Below are positions 28,836 to 37,430 of a DNA stretch of 64,000 nt, piece after piece (the stretch's first letter is position 1; every line of letters starts with the position of its first letter). This DNA is from VYFG01 sp965221795 (GTDB taxonomy: Bacteria > Pseudomonadota > Gammaproteobacteria > Arenicellales > Poriferihabitantaceae), in contig OZ244914.1 of NCBI GenBank assembly GCA_965221795.1, forward strand, positions 3,472,001 through 3,536,000. The letters run 5' to 3'. Position numbers and translations under genes: made by a program. The notes under the pieces were generated by a model. It was not told the origin of the DNA. It ran no database searches and saw only the letters and a program-made list of their open reading frames with translations.

Positions 28836-29182
28836 TCCAATTCAATCGCACATCACTTCCATCACGAATCCAAGGGTACCTACTTTGAGGGTTTGCCAAA
28901 ACCAATGACTGAACATCCGGGAGACTCGACAAGACGTAAGACATATCGATCCGTCTTGTCGCGGTCTCAGTAAGGGCATGGGATCATGTTCTCCTGCCGA
29001 TGGTGTATGATCCCCATGGTTTTTGTCAGCCCAGGCGATTTCTGGCCGCGTTCATTACACAATTACTATTCTCCACTGAACCATAGGGCAACAGTATACA
29101 TGGGTATTGATGATATGCTGACCTAGGCTCAGAATCAGCCCATACTATACCCTATCATTCTACTCTGGGGTCGTTGATTGAT
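28836..29182. other. intergenic region between convergent genes
   Basis: It holds the strong hairpin listed separately at 28921-28968. The rest shows no coding potential or RNA gene. Confidence 0.5.
28921..28968. terminator. long hairpin, possible bidirectional terminator
   Basis: GAGACTCGACAAGACG pairs with CGTCTTGTCGCGGTCTC across a 15-base loop, with one unpaired base. It lies between two convergent genes, which suits a terminator, although no T run follows. Confidence 0.45.
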
Positions 29183-31780
29183 TCAGTCCACATCGACAAT
29201 GGTCATGGCAACTCCTCCTCCCGCTAGCACGGCACGAACAGCAACTTGTCCGTTCTTTGGCTTCGGAAATGGCTCGCTTTCATAGCCGAAGATTGCATTG
29301 ATAACCGTTTCGTCGGTGTCTTTGTCGAGAATGTCCCGCAGAAACTTCTTTGTGTACACGGTGTCGTTATTTTTGGGTTTCGGTATATGAATTCGGCAAG
29401 CATGGAACTGCAACCCATCGTAATCGGTGTCCAGCATCCAAAGCCGAATATCATCTGTTTTTCTGAAATTGGCACTTCCAGTCGCGGGATTAAACTCGTT
29501 TAATCCCCACAAAACCAACCTGCATTGGTTGTCTCCAACAATTTTCAGCTCCACTGCAAGTTCGGCCACGATAAACAGCCTTGGGGCATCATCAGACCCT
29601 CCACTCGCGACGCCTTTGATATGCAGGTCTGTCCCGGCATTGATCCTGATCACTTTGGCACTCATGAGCCCTTCGGTTCCATCCTTGAATTCTACTCCAA
29701 TGACGACAAGGATCTCATTCTTCAGTCTCTTGGTCACGGTACTAACCATTCTTTGGATCATTGGCAGGTCCACCCTGGCATCATGTGGTGCTACAGCTAC
29801 TACAGCATCAAATGATTTTCCCGAGCTTCGGTTGTGAACAGATGCGCCCCAGCGAAGCCCATGCTTGGCTGCCGATTGACCACCTTCCCCCTCGTCACCT
29901 ATCAGGGATTGTAGATTATCGACATCATAACGCTCTCCGCTTTCGGTTCCGAACCCACCTGATTCAAGAGCCGATTTGACCTTTGCCTGCCATTGCTCGT
30001 CCCGTCTGACTTGCGAAGGCCGGCGAACATCATCAGGCGACACCATCTCTTCAAGATGCTCCGTTTCTACCGTAAACGAGCCACATACCCGTCCGTTTTT
30101 CTTGCCACCAATCGGGCGGTCAACCAACCAGGTATAGTCACGAAACTGCTTGTTTTTATCCGTGCGGTTTTCGTATGCAAGCACCGCGACACTGACATAG
30201 GGCATGCGCTCGACCACAATCCCAGTAGCAGGGTCGTTCTGACTTCGACCCATCAGTTTTTTCTCAAGAATTGACTGACCAGCCTTCAGGCGAAGCTCGT
30301 TTTCCTTCTCAAAACCTTCATCAGAGCCAATGAGCAGATGCGCTGGATAATTCTGGATTAGCAACCGCTCACGGGTGATCGCTAAGCTCTCCCTTGAACT
30401 ATCAATTGTAATCCATCGTCGGCCCCAGCTTTCCGCGACCGATGCAGTGGATCCACCACCATTAGTTGGGTCCAGAACCAGATCACCGGGACGTGTAGTC
30501 ATCAAAATACAACGCTGAATCGCTAAATCTCCGGTCTGCACTGGGTAGAATTTCTTCTTGGGCGCAATGGTACGATCCCACAAATTAGTAATCCGCCGTG
30601 CCGGTCTTTCTGACCGATATATCTTCAGACGCAGTTGTGTCGCCTTTGCCTGCTGGGTACCTTCGGGAACATTGGTCCACAGCCTGCCAATTTCGGCAAG
30701 ATGGTCTAGACCTTTCTTATCTACCGACCACTGGTTTTGTTCTAGACCTCGGGGTCCGAATTGCGTTCCATTATATGTATAAGGTTTGCCTTGCTCACCT
30801 TTGGAACGACCTTGTGAGTAAAGGGGATTCATTCCCCAAAGTTTTGTACCTTCTGGAAGACGCCTTTGGGGATCTCGTCTTTCTTCTAGCCGTAATGGAC
30901 GACTGGTCCCATCAGGAAAGTCCCCCCCCCCCCCCCCCCCCGCAAATGTTTGAGTGTCACACCATTCTTCAATCGTTTGATGCTCATACAGTTCTTGAAA
31001 ATACATCTGCTCTCTGTCCTTGGCATACCAGAGAAGATAATCAACGCTTTTTGAAAGCCCTTTTTTGGAACTTCCACCACCCGTGGTTTTAAAAGTGATG
31101 GTACTGACGCGGTTTTCGGGGCCAAACACCTCATCCAGAACCAACGCAGCTCGATGTACATTAATGTCGCCGATCTGCATGAACAGACTACCCGCTTCTG
31201 ACAGTAACTCCCTTGCCAACGTTAATGTTTCGCGAAGGCGGGATAGATATGTGTGGATGCCGTTCTCATAGGTGTCACGAAACGCAGTCACCACAAGGGC
31301 ATCATCGGGCCGCATAATTTTGGCATCAAAATCCATTCCATACGGCGGATCAAAATAGATACACTGAACCGAGCCGGCCATGTGTTCATGTTCCAGTAAC
31401 GAGGCCATAGCGCGAGTTGAGTCAGCGTGAATCAATCGATTGTGCCAGTGCCCCGAATGTTCATACCACTCAAAATGGGCTCTTTCTGGATTATCAAATC
31501 CATCGTATATCGGACCAAACATATCGACTGTATCACGGCTTTGTAAACTGGCCAGCCAGGATTTGGGCTCGAATTTTTCGGCGATAGTTAGGATAGGCGC
31601 AAACGTGGTTTTTTCATTTGTATCACGCTCCCATTCCAGAGACGGAATCCTTGACCTATCCCTTTCACGAATGTCTAGCCGATGTCGCTTCCCTTTGGCT
31701 AAAGACGAACTGGCTGTTTGAACTGTTTCAGCGGTCGGGGTGTTTTTGCGTTTCGCGCTGCTATGTTCGAATGATTTCAT
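29183..31780 (-). CDS. mod: type III restriction-modification methyltransferase Mod, with in-frame poly-G tract
   Basis: An 865-residue adenine-N6 methyltransferase. The catalytic DPPY lies at about residue 144 (IYFDPPYGMDFDAK) and the SAM motif at about 437 (VLDPTNGGGSTASVAE). This beta-class order is used by type III Mod proteins. Between them, residues 281-286 are six glycines encoded by a run of 20 G, in frame here, so the gene reads ON. A one-base change would truncate it shortly after residue 290. Start overlaps the res stop by ATGA (31777-31780). Mod sets the recognition sequence and can methylate without Res. Confidence 0.92.
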   Translation of the reverse strand: MKSFEHSSAKRKNTPTAETVQTASSSLAKGKRHRLDIRERDRSRIPSLEWERDTNEKTTFAPILTIAEKFEPKSWLASLQSRDTVDMFGPIYDGFDNPERAHFEWYEHSGHWHNRLIHADSTRAMASLLEHEHMAGSVQCIYFDPPYGMDFDAKIMRPDDALVVTAFRDTYENGIHTYLSRLRETLTLARELLSEAGSLFMQIGDINVHRAALVLDEVFGPENRVSTITFKTTGGGSSKKGLSKSVDYLLWYAKDREQMYFQELYEHQTIEEWCDTQTFAGGGGGGDFPDGTSRPLRLEERRDPQRRLPEGTKLWGMNPLYSQGRSKGEQGKPYTYNGTQFGPRGLEQNQWSVDKKGLDHLAEIGRLWTNVPEGTQQAKATQLRLKIYRSERPARRITNLWDRTIAPKKKFYPVQTGDLAIQRCILMTTRPGDLVLDPTNGGGSTASVAESWGRRWITIDSSRESLAITRERLLIQNYPAHLLIGSDEGFEKENELRLKAGQSILEKKLMGRSQNDPATGIVVERMPYVSVAVLAYENRTDKNKQFRDYTWLVDRPIGGKKNGRVCGSFTVETEHLEEMVSPDDVRRPSQVRRDEQWQAKVKSALESGGFGTESGERYDVDNLQSLIGDEGEGGQSAAKHGLRWGASVHNRSSGKSFDAVVAVAPHDARVDLPMIQRMVSTVTKRLKNEILVVIGVEFKDGTEGLMSAKVIRINAGTDLHIKGVASGGSDDAPRLFIVAELAVELKIVGDNQCRLVLWGLNEFNPATGSANFRKTDDIRLWMLDTDYDGLQFHACRIHIPKPKNNDTVYTKKFLRDILDKDTDETVINAIFGYESEPFPKPKNGQVAVRAVLAGGGVAMTIVDVD
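30922..30941 (-). repeat. poly-G tract (20 G on coding strand) inside mod
   Basis: Plus-strand C20. On the coding strand it gives GCG, six GGG codons and GAC, in frame. It is long enough to be unstable by slipped-strand mispairing. Confidence 0.92.
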
Positions 31781-33585
31781 ACCAGTTTCTCATCTTCCAG
31801 AATTTTAACAATTTGACTCTCGACATTGTCATCTGCCCCGATCTCCAGATAGAACCAGGCTTGGTCGTTTTCTCGCCCAAGGTGATTGGCTGCAGGAATC
31901 CACCACGCTTGAGTCCAGGCGCGCTTCAATTCACTGGCCTCGTCTTTTATACCCTTGACCTCAAGGACAATATGGGCGACTGGTCTATCCTCTCGGGATT
32001 TCAATCGTAGAAAAAAGTCAGGCACATAGCGATGCTCTACACCTTGGTCCCGATAGGGGATTTCAATCCGCTCTGGGCCGTGATTTCGAGTGATCGCTGC
32101 AACGCATGTCATTTTGTCAATTTTGGCAGCAATGACACTTTCCAATTTTGAATGACAGGCTGCAATATTCAATTCTGAATGTTCCAGTTCAACAATATTG
32201 CTGAGACGTGTGCTGAATGGCTTCCAGTAGGAGGCACTCTGCCATGGCTTCCTCGGGTCCACCACGCCCCGCCGTTGAATTTCCGGGGCTTTTTCAGAGC
32301 AAACTGCAGGTATAAGTGCTTCAACGATCTTGGCCCGAGCTTCGGGAATGTTCAATACTTCATCGCACCAACCCTCTGCGGAATATTCAGACAACCACTT
32401 TTTGATGATCCGGAGACACTCGGCGAATTGAACTGCGGGTCGCAAATGTCCCACTGACTCCGCCATTGTAGAACTCCCATCAATTTGACGAGCCAGTTCT
32501 GCTGCCGTGAGCCAAAGTCCGTGGTCGGGCTTGATGTCGATAGGAGAGTCCAGTGTAGTGTCATGGCCGAACGGGCCACTAACGACTGGCGGGCGGTCTT
32601 GTTGCACAAATACTTGTGGGAACCCGAGAATCTCGCGGGATATCTTTTCTAAGTCCAATCGGAGTTTGTCAGGCTCAATGTCTAATCGGTAGTCTTCGAT
32701 TACTGGCACCCAGATTTGGCACTGATCAATGCGTTCATGAATCGGATAGACATCAACAATCGGGGCTGGTGGCCGCGGTGGCGGTTCCGAACCGCCTGTA
32801 TCAGCCCAGGTCTGGAACGGGACTCCGATAACTGTCGCATACTCAGCTGGATAGCGTGTTTCGACATCAGTATCCTTGCGCTCGCATCGAATGCGATTGT
32901 CATAATCCTGGCGACGCAAAGCACGGCCGAGAACTTGCTCACATAACAACTGCGACCCGAACTTTCGATAGCCGAGAATATGAGTAACACGCTGACAATC
33001 CCAGCCCTCGGTCAACATGCCGACACTCACCACACAACGAACTGTAGACCCCGGTTTGCCTGGCTGGGCTACAGTTCGCAGAATTTCGTGAACCTCGTCT
33101 TCTGTTGGTGCTGGTTGGTCAGCCCTGTGGATGCCGATTTGACTACCACGCTTGCTACCCTTGCCAATCTCGACAGCCACTCCGCCTTCCGTTTTTTCTG
33201 GATCAGTCGACTTGCTTACGACCAGGATCGTACGTATTTCACACTGATCATCTGAACAGCCAGTGAATGGCACATTTCTAAGCAGATCAAATCCATCGGG
33301 AGCATACAACTGTCCGTCGGCACCACGATGCCCTCCCAGCATCTGATATACAATTTCTGCATTCTTCTTGTTGTTCACCACAACGATCAGGACCGGGTCG
33401 CCGAGACGTGGATCATTTCTCTCCTTCCATTGTTCATACGTCTTCCGGTAATCCTCATAGAGAAGCTGTGCGACTTCCCGAAACCGTCCCTTCGCCTGCG
33501 GATTGGATAAAGGCTTACCATTGCATGCATCATAGAGATTTCGAAGCTCTGAATTGACTAGCCCTTGTCTTTCGGTCGGCAGTTT
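31777..33585 (-). pseudogene. res: type III restriction enzyme Res, 3' fragment
   Basis: About 600 codons resume after the cassette at 33586. The fragment starts in LPTERQGLVNSEL and includes DPVLIVVVNNKKNAEIVYQML and helicase motif VI (SVGMLTEGWDCQRV, CEQVLGRALRRQDYD). The endonuclease core at the C-terminus is VPDFFLRLKS followed by AHIVLEVKG, a PD-(D/E)xK pattern. No frameshift is seen within the fragment, so the only visible lesion in res is the insertion. An internal start at 33381 could give a truncated polypeptide without the ATP-binding motifs. Confidence 0.88.
33578..33585. repeat. 8-bp target duplication, left copy
   Basis: GGCAGTTT here is repeated at 34568-34575, directly outside both ends of the cassette. 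Confidence 0.85.
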
Positions 33586-33625
33586 GGTAGTGGCTCAGTT
33601 TGAACATTGCAAAGCTTGCGTGGGG

Positions 33626-33647
33626 AAAAGGCGGCCAGGAGGCCGCC
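33626..33647 (-). terminator. Rho-independent terminator of cassette 2
   Basis: On the minus strand, GGCGGCC, loop TCCT, GGCCGCC, then TTTT, identical to the hairpin of cassette 1. Confidence 0.85.
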
Positions 33648-33736
33648 CTGTGTTCGGGATGTTCCGCGATCCTCCAGCGATATCCGGTTCCGGATTGACG
33701 CCCTCACGTGGCCCGCACTCCCGAGAACCGGATGGC

Positions 33737-34482
33737 TCAGCTGTCGAGGTCCGGACAATTGAGATACCGCCTTTGCTCCTGGCTCTGCGTAGTCTGGCCG
33801 GCGAGGATGTGTGTTCCGTTGCGCGTGCCGTTGCAATAGCAGTCCCGAATGTCCTGCCTCGTGCTGGCCACCGCATAGCACCCGGTCCGGTTATATCGGG
33901 TTAGGTTGGGTTGCCACTCAAAGCCATCGAAAAACAGGTTCTGCTCCGCATTCGTGAACTCGCCGCGGGTCTTGAAGCAGCGGCGGATCAGGGGGTTGTC
34001 CATTGCTGCTTGCTCGTAAATGATGAACACATAGCGCGTGTTCTTTTTCAGGCCAGTAAATGGACGTTGGTTGGCTGATATGCGCGAACTCGGTTCTGTG
34101 GTGACGATGCCTAAACTCTGACTCGTCAGGATGGAGCCGGAACTGCCAACCCCATTTTCCCGTATAGCCATAGATAGACTGTAGCTCTGTTTTGTCGTTC
34201 CGGCCAACATTCTCACATCAGCAAGGTTAATCCCCGGTGTAGATATTGTTACAGTTTTGTCTGTAAGATCCGCCACTCCCGTATCAATGGCATTGATTTG
34301 AGATGAGCCGCCTTGCGTGCAGGCGTCTGGCCCTTCGGTCTCTGGAATGACCAGCTTCATCTGGGCGGCGGCGGGCAGGGCGAGGGTGAGGGCCACCAGG
34401 GCGGCGGCCAGTGCCGTCAGGCACTTAAGTTGTGCGATACCGCATGGGAGGGGGGGGGGGGTAAATTAAGGTAATCTTTCAT
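33737..34482 (-). CDS. phase-variable secreted FN3-like protein, copy 2 (OFF at this tract length)
   Basis: The ATG at 34482 has a strong upstream site (CTGGAG). It gives MKDYLNL and then a 12-C tract. With 12 C the frame stops at about 34417; 10 or 13 C would read through polyproline into LPCGIAQLK and the hydrophobic CLTALAAALVALTLALPAAA, cut before QMK. The mature protein shares DACTQGG, an FN3-like end (FTGLKKNTRYVFIIYE), RRCFKTRGEFTNAEQN, RTGCYAVASTRQDI and DCYCN with copy 1, including six cysteines. The N-terminal half of the mature part is quite different. Function is unknown. Confidence 0.72.
34450..34461 (-). repeat. poly-C tract (12 C on coding strand) in signal-peptide n-region of copy 2
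   Basis: Plus-strand G12, preceded on the coding strand by CTTAATTTA exactly as in copy 1. A one-base gain or two-base loss restores the full frame. Confidence 0.9.
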
Positions 34483-34514
34483 TTTCTTCTCCAGAGTGAA
34501 ATAAAATTTCGTTG

Positions 34515-34520
34515 ATTATA
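34515..34520 (-). promoter_or_regulatory. -10 box of cassette 2 promoter
   Basis: Minus-strand TATAAT, 47 bases inside the cassette end, matching the position in cassette 1. Confidence 0.5.
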
Positions 34521-35799
34521 CCCATTTCAGCCGGCAAACGGGCGGATTTTCAAACTGGGCCACTACCGGCAGTTTGGGAATCTTGACAAGGCCCGACTCC
34601 ATCGACTCAATCAGCGCATACTCACTAACAATCCATGGAAATAGTGGATCATTGCTATTTTGAACTTTGTAATTGAGGCTTTGACTCGGATTGATGAATA
34701 TCGGTGTCGCTGTCAGATCAATCACCTGATCAAACTCAATACGTGGATGAGACCGTAGGGCTTTCAACGCACCCATCCAGACACCCTGGCCTGTAGTTCT
34801 GCTCCAGCAATGATGTCCTTCATCATTCAGGACTACTGTACGCTCTTTCTGAGTACCAAGCTCAAGTTTCAGTACGCGCGTCCACATGTCATCGTAACTC
34901 TCGCGCCCATGTCCAGATTCTATTCCAAGAATCTCATTCATTTTCTTGGACGACGTGTTGGAAGGCATATCAGCTAAATGGGCACCATCGCGTAGCTGGC
35001 ATTTTTCAAAATTGACGATATCCACCTTGACTCCGTTCAGACGTGGGCGCAGACTCTCAGGAAGAAGCTGCCATTCGTCATAGATATTGTCTTCCCGGCG
35101 GGGGTTCAAAACCTGCAGACGTGATCGGACAGTTTTTCCGGGACACATCACCACAATTCGGCTTACATTCTCAGATAGCCCATTGTTCTTTTTCCGCGTT
35201 CGGCCACGGTTGATTGCATACCATGCAATCATGCAGGCCATCACTGCTGTCTTCCCGGTTCCGGTTGCCATCCGCAATGCCAATCGCATCAGGCCTTCAT
35301 TGAATTCCCGAGCTGCTGCCTGCAATTGGATACGCATGCGATGTTCAGGGGAACAACATTCAGTCAAATAAATGATGGTTTCCACTGCTTCCCGCTGAGC
35401 AAAGAAGAGGATCCTGCGAGCCTCCCGCTCTTGTCCCGAAGCCAGATGCTCAAGGAAATTGCGGGTAACTTGATGTGCGCCGGGATACCGACTGTCCCGC
35501 CAATCCCGAAGTTCCGCACGTAAATCTTCGAGTGGGTTAGGCCCTTGTTCCGTGTCATCATCGCTAGGGTCGTTCCCAAATACATTGCGATTGTAACCCT
35601 CTGCCTTGTCGGTCGGAAGCAGTTCATTTGCTTTACGGCGGCGAGGGACAATTTCGTTGACCGTACCCGAATCTACGGTCTTCCAGTGCCTGTCTGGCTC
35701 ATTGCCTGGTGGATGCAACGTTGGCTGACGAATCAAGTCATCAAGACAGATATCCTGCATGTCTTCCGTTATTTGTATTGTTTGGTTCTCCACCATCAC
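34516..35799 (-). pseudogene. res: type III restriction enzyme Res, 5' fragment
   Basis: The first 411 residues belong to res, and the last 16 (VVAQFENPPVCRLKWV) are read from the cassette before a stop. The SF2 helicase motifs are intact: Walker A in LALRMATGTGKTAVMACMIA, DEGHH in VVLNDEGHHCW, and LTATP in DQVIDLTATPIF. With the 3' fragment the original protein would be about 1010 residues, normal for type III Res, which translocates and cuts DNA together with Mod. Split as it is, it should not cut. Confidence 0.9.
34568..34575. repeat. 8-bp target duplication, right copy
   Basis: GGCAGTTT, identical to 33578-33585. Confidence 0.85.
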
Positions 35800-35842
35800 T
35801 CATGTTTCTTTCGGATAGTTCTGACGTTTACCATGGGCTACG

Positions 35843-36016
35843 CTATTCGACCTTCGGATTTTGGATTGCATCCTGATACCAGGCAATCCAGGCACCAATC
35901 AGGACGAGTACCACGATGAACCAAAAGGGTGTCTTTCCGATCGAGTTCGCGAGACCCAAGAGAAATGCACTCACCAGAAGCATTCCCAGGAAACCAGCGA
36001 TTACATTAATTTTCAT
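35843..36016 (-). CDS. small membrane protein, 57 residues
   Basis: Two hydrophobic stretches are predicted: VIAGFLGMLLVSAFLLGLA and TPFWFIVVLVLIGAWIAWY. They are joined by a short polar loop (NSIGK), and the protein ends QDAIQNPKVE. Start at the ATG at 36016, 58 bases downstream of the amidase stop on the same strand, so it could be the last gene of that transcript. No family recognised. Confidence 0.5.
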   Translation of the reverse strand: MKINVIAGFLGMLLVSAFLLGLANSIGKTPFWFIVVLVLIGAWIAWYQDAIQNPKVE

Positions 36017-36074
36017 GTCAATGATTACAGTGTGATTGGGCCATCATGGTCGTTTCGTGGCCAAAAAGTATCTT

Positions 36075-37409
36075 TCATTCGCCAATGGCCAAAGTCTGTT
36101 CCAGCCATCTGGCTGTACGAAGGAACCGGGCATCGTCCAAATACTGCCCGACCAATTGCACCCCGATGGGCAAGCCAGACTTCCCCTGCAACAGGGGCAG
36201 GGTCAATGCCGGCACCCCACAAAAAGTCCAGGGTGTTGAAAACGTGGGATCACCGGTTTTTTCCAGTCCCTGCGGTGCTTCGCCCGGTGCCGACGGCGTG
36301 ATAATCGCATCGTAATGATCGAAATACTCATCCAGCAGGCGGTTCAGCAGTTTTCGGGATTCCATCGCATGGATGTAGTCACATGCCGAAATGGATTCTC
36401 CCTTGGTCATCATGTCATCCAGAACCGGTTCAAAATATTGTCTTCCCTGATCCCGAATGGGGCGATACCATGTGGCGATCTCAGCGGCATTCACGATATC
36501 CAATGCCTTCCAGACGGTATCAAACGATGGCCCCATGGTAATTTCGTCCACGCGGTCTCCTAACTGTTCGGTTACTGCTTCCATTCCCAGTCGGGCACCT
36601 TCCTCCAGCTGCTCCCACCGGCTGGTACGCAAAAACGCAAACCTTGGCGGTACTGGGGGATCACTTCGACATATCTTGAGTAGGGGAGGTGGTGGTGTGT
36701 CTTTCGTCGTGGACAGATCCAAAGGGTCATATCCCATCATCACTTCTGCCAGTAGGGCTGCATCTTCCACACTGCGGCAAAAAACACCCACCTGATCCAA
36801 AAATGGAGATTGGCGCAAGACCCCCGTCCTTGGAATCAACCCATAGCTGGGCTTGAACCCGACGGTACCACAAAACGAAGCGGGACGAATAACGGAACCA
36901 TTGGTCTGTGTGCCGAGTGCACCCGGGATCATGTATGCAGCCACCGCGGCTGCGCTGCCACTACTGGAGCCTCCAGGTGTATGATGGACATTATGCGGAT
37001 TGGTCGTTTTGCCCGGCATCAACGTGGCCAATGCAGCTGTGACCGTTTTCCCCATTATCACCGCGCCTTGTTCCTGAAGTCGCTCCACAAGCGTCGCATT
37101 CGTACGAGGCACTCTCCCTGCAAACAAGGGAAACCCATGTTCTGTCGGGATATGAGCGGTATCAATAATGTCTTTGATGCCCAGGGGAATACCATGCAAG
37201 CGGCCGGGCGGGGTTCCCTTTCGACGCTGTGCATCCCGCTGGTCGGCCTGTTTGCGGACATATTCTGGATCCAGCCAAGCCCATGCCTGGATTTCGGGAT
37301 CAAATGTTTCAATGCGTTGAAGACAATCGTCCGCCAGTTCCCTGGCCGTGATATTACCGGCCGTGAGAAGATCAATCGCCTGACAGAGACCCAGTGAATG
37401 AAGGGACAT
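36075..37409 (-). CDS. amidase (amidase-signature family)
   Basis: 444 residues. The Ser-cis-Ser-Lys triad is visible: lysine in GIPLGIKDIIDTA, the first serine in HHTPGGSSSGSAAAVAAYM, and the nucleophile in TQTNGSVIRPASFCG. It hydrolyses an amide, or acts on allophanate- or peptide-type substrates; which one cannot be told. It is not GatA, since no gatB or gatC is present. It lies just downstream of the TRAP transporter genes on the same strand, so its substrate may be what the transporter imports. Confidence 0.88.
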   Translation of the reverse strand: MSLHSLGLCQAIDLLTAGNITARELADDCLQRIETFDPEIQAWAWLDPEYVRKQADQRDAQRRKGTPPGRLHGIPLGIKDIIDTAHIPTEHGFPLFAGRVPRTNATLVERLQEQGAVIMGKTVTAALATLMPGKTTNPHNVHHTPGGSSSGSAAAVAAYMIPGALGTQTNGSVIRPASFCGTVGFKPSYGLIPRTGVLRQSPFLDQVGVFCRSVEDAALLAEVMMGYDPLDLSTTKDTPPPPLLKICRSDPPVPPRFAFLRTSRWEQLEEGARLGMEAVTEQLGDRVDEITMGPSFDTVWKALDIVNAAEIATWYRPIRDQGRQYFEPVLDDMMTKGESISACDYIHAMESRKLLNRLLDEYFDHYDAIITPSAPGEAPQGLEKTGDPTFSTPWTFCGVPALTLPLLQGKSGLPIGVQLVGQYLDDARFLRTARWLEQTLAIGE

Positions 37410-37430
37410 AACCGGTACCGGGGCAAACCG

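Larger units (their letters stand above)
33586..34567 (-). mobile_element. non-autonomous cassette 2 with inverted repeats, inserted in res
   Basis: The 982-bp element is bounded by GGTAGTGGCTCAGTTTGAAC (left) and the reverse complement of GGTAGTGGCCCAGTTTGAAA (right). It is flanked by the 8-bp duplication GGCAGTTT, proof of transposition. It contains one secreted-protein gene with a poly-C switch, a -10 box at the same distance from the end as in cassette 1, and the same terminator. There is no transposase, so it must be moved in trans. Precise loss of the element plus one duplication joins the two res halves in frame (KLP then TER). Confidence 0.88.
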
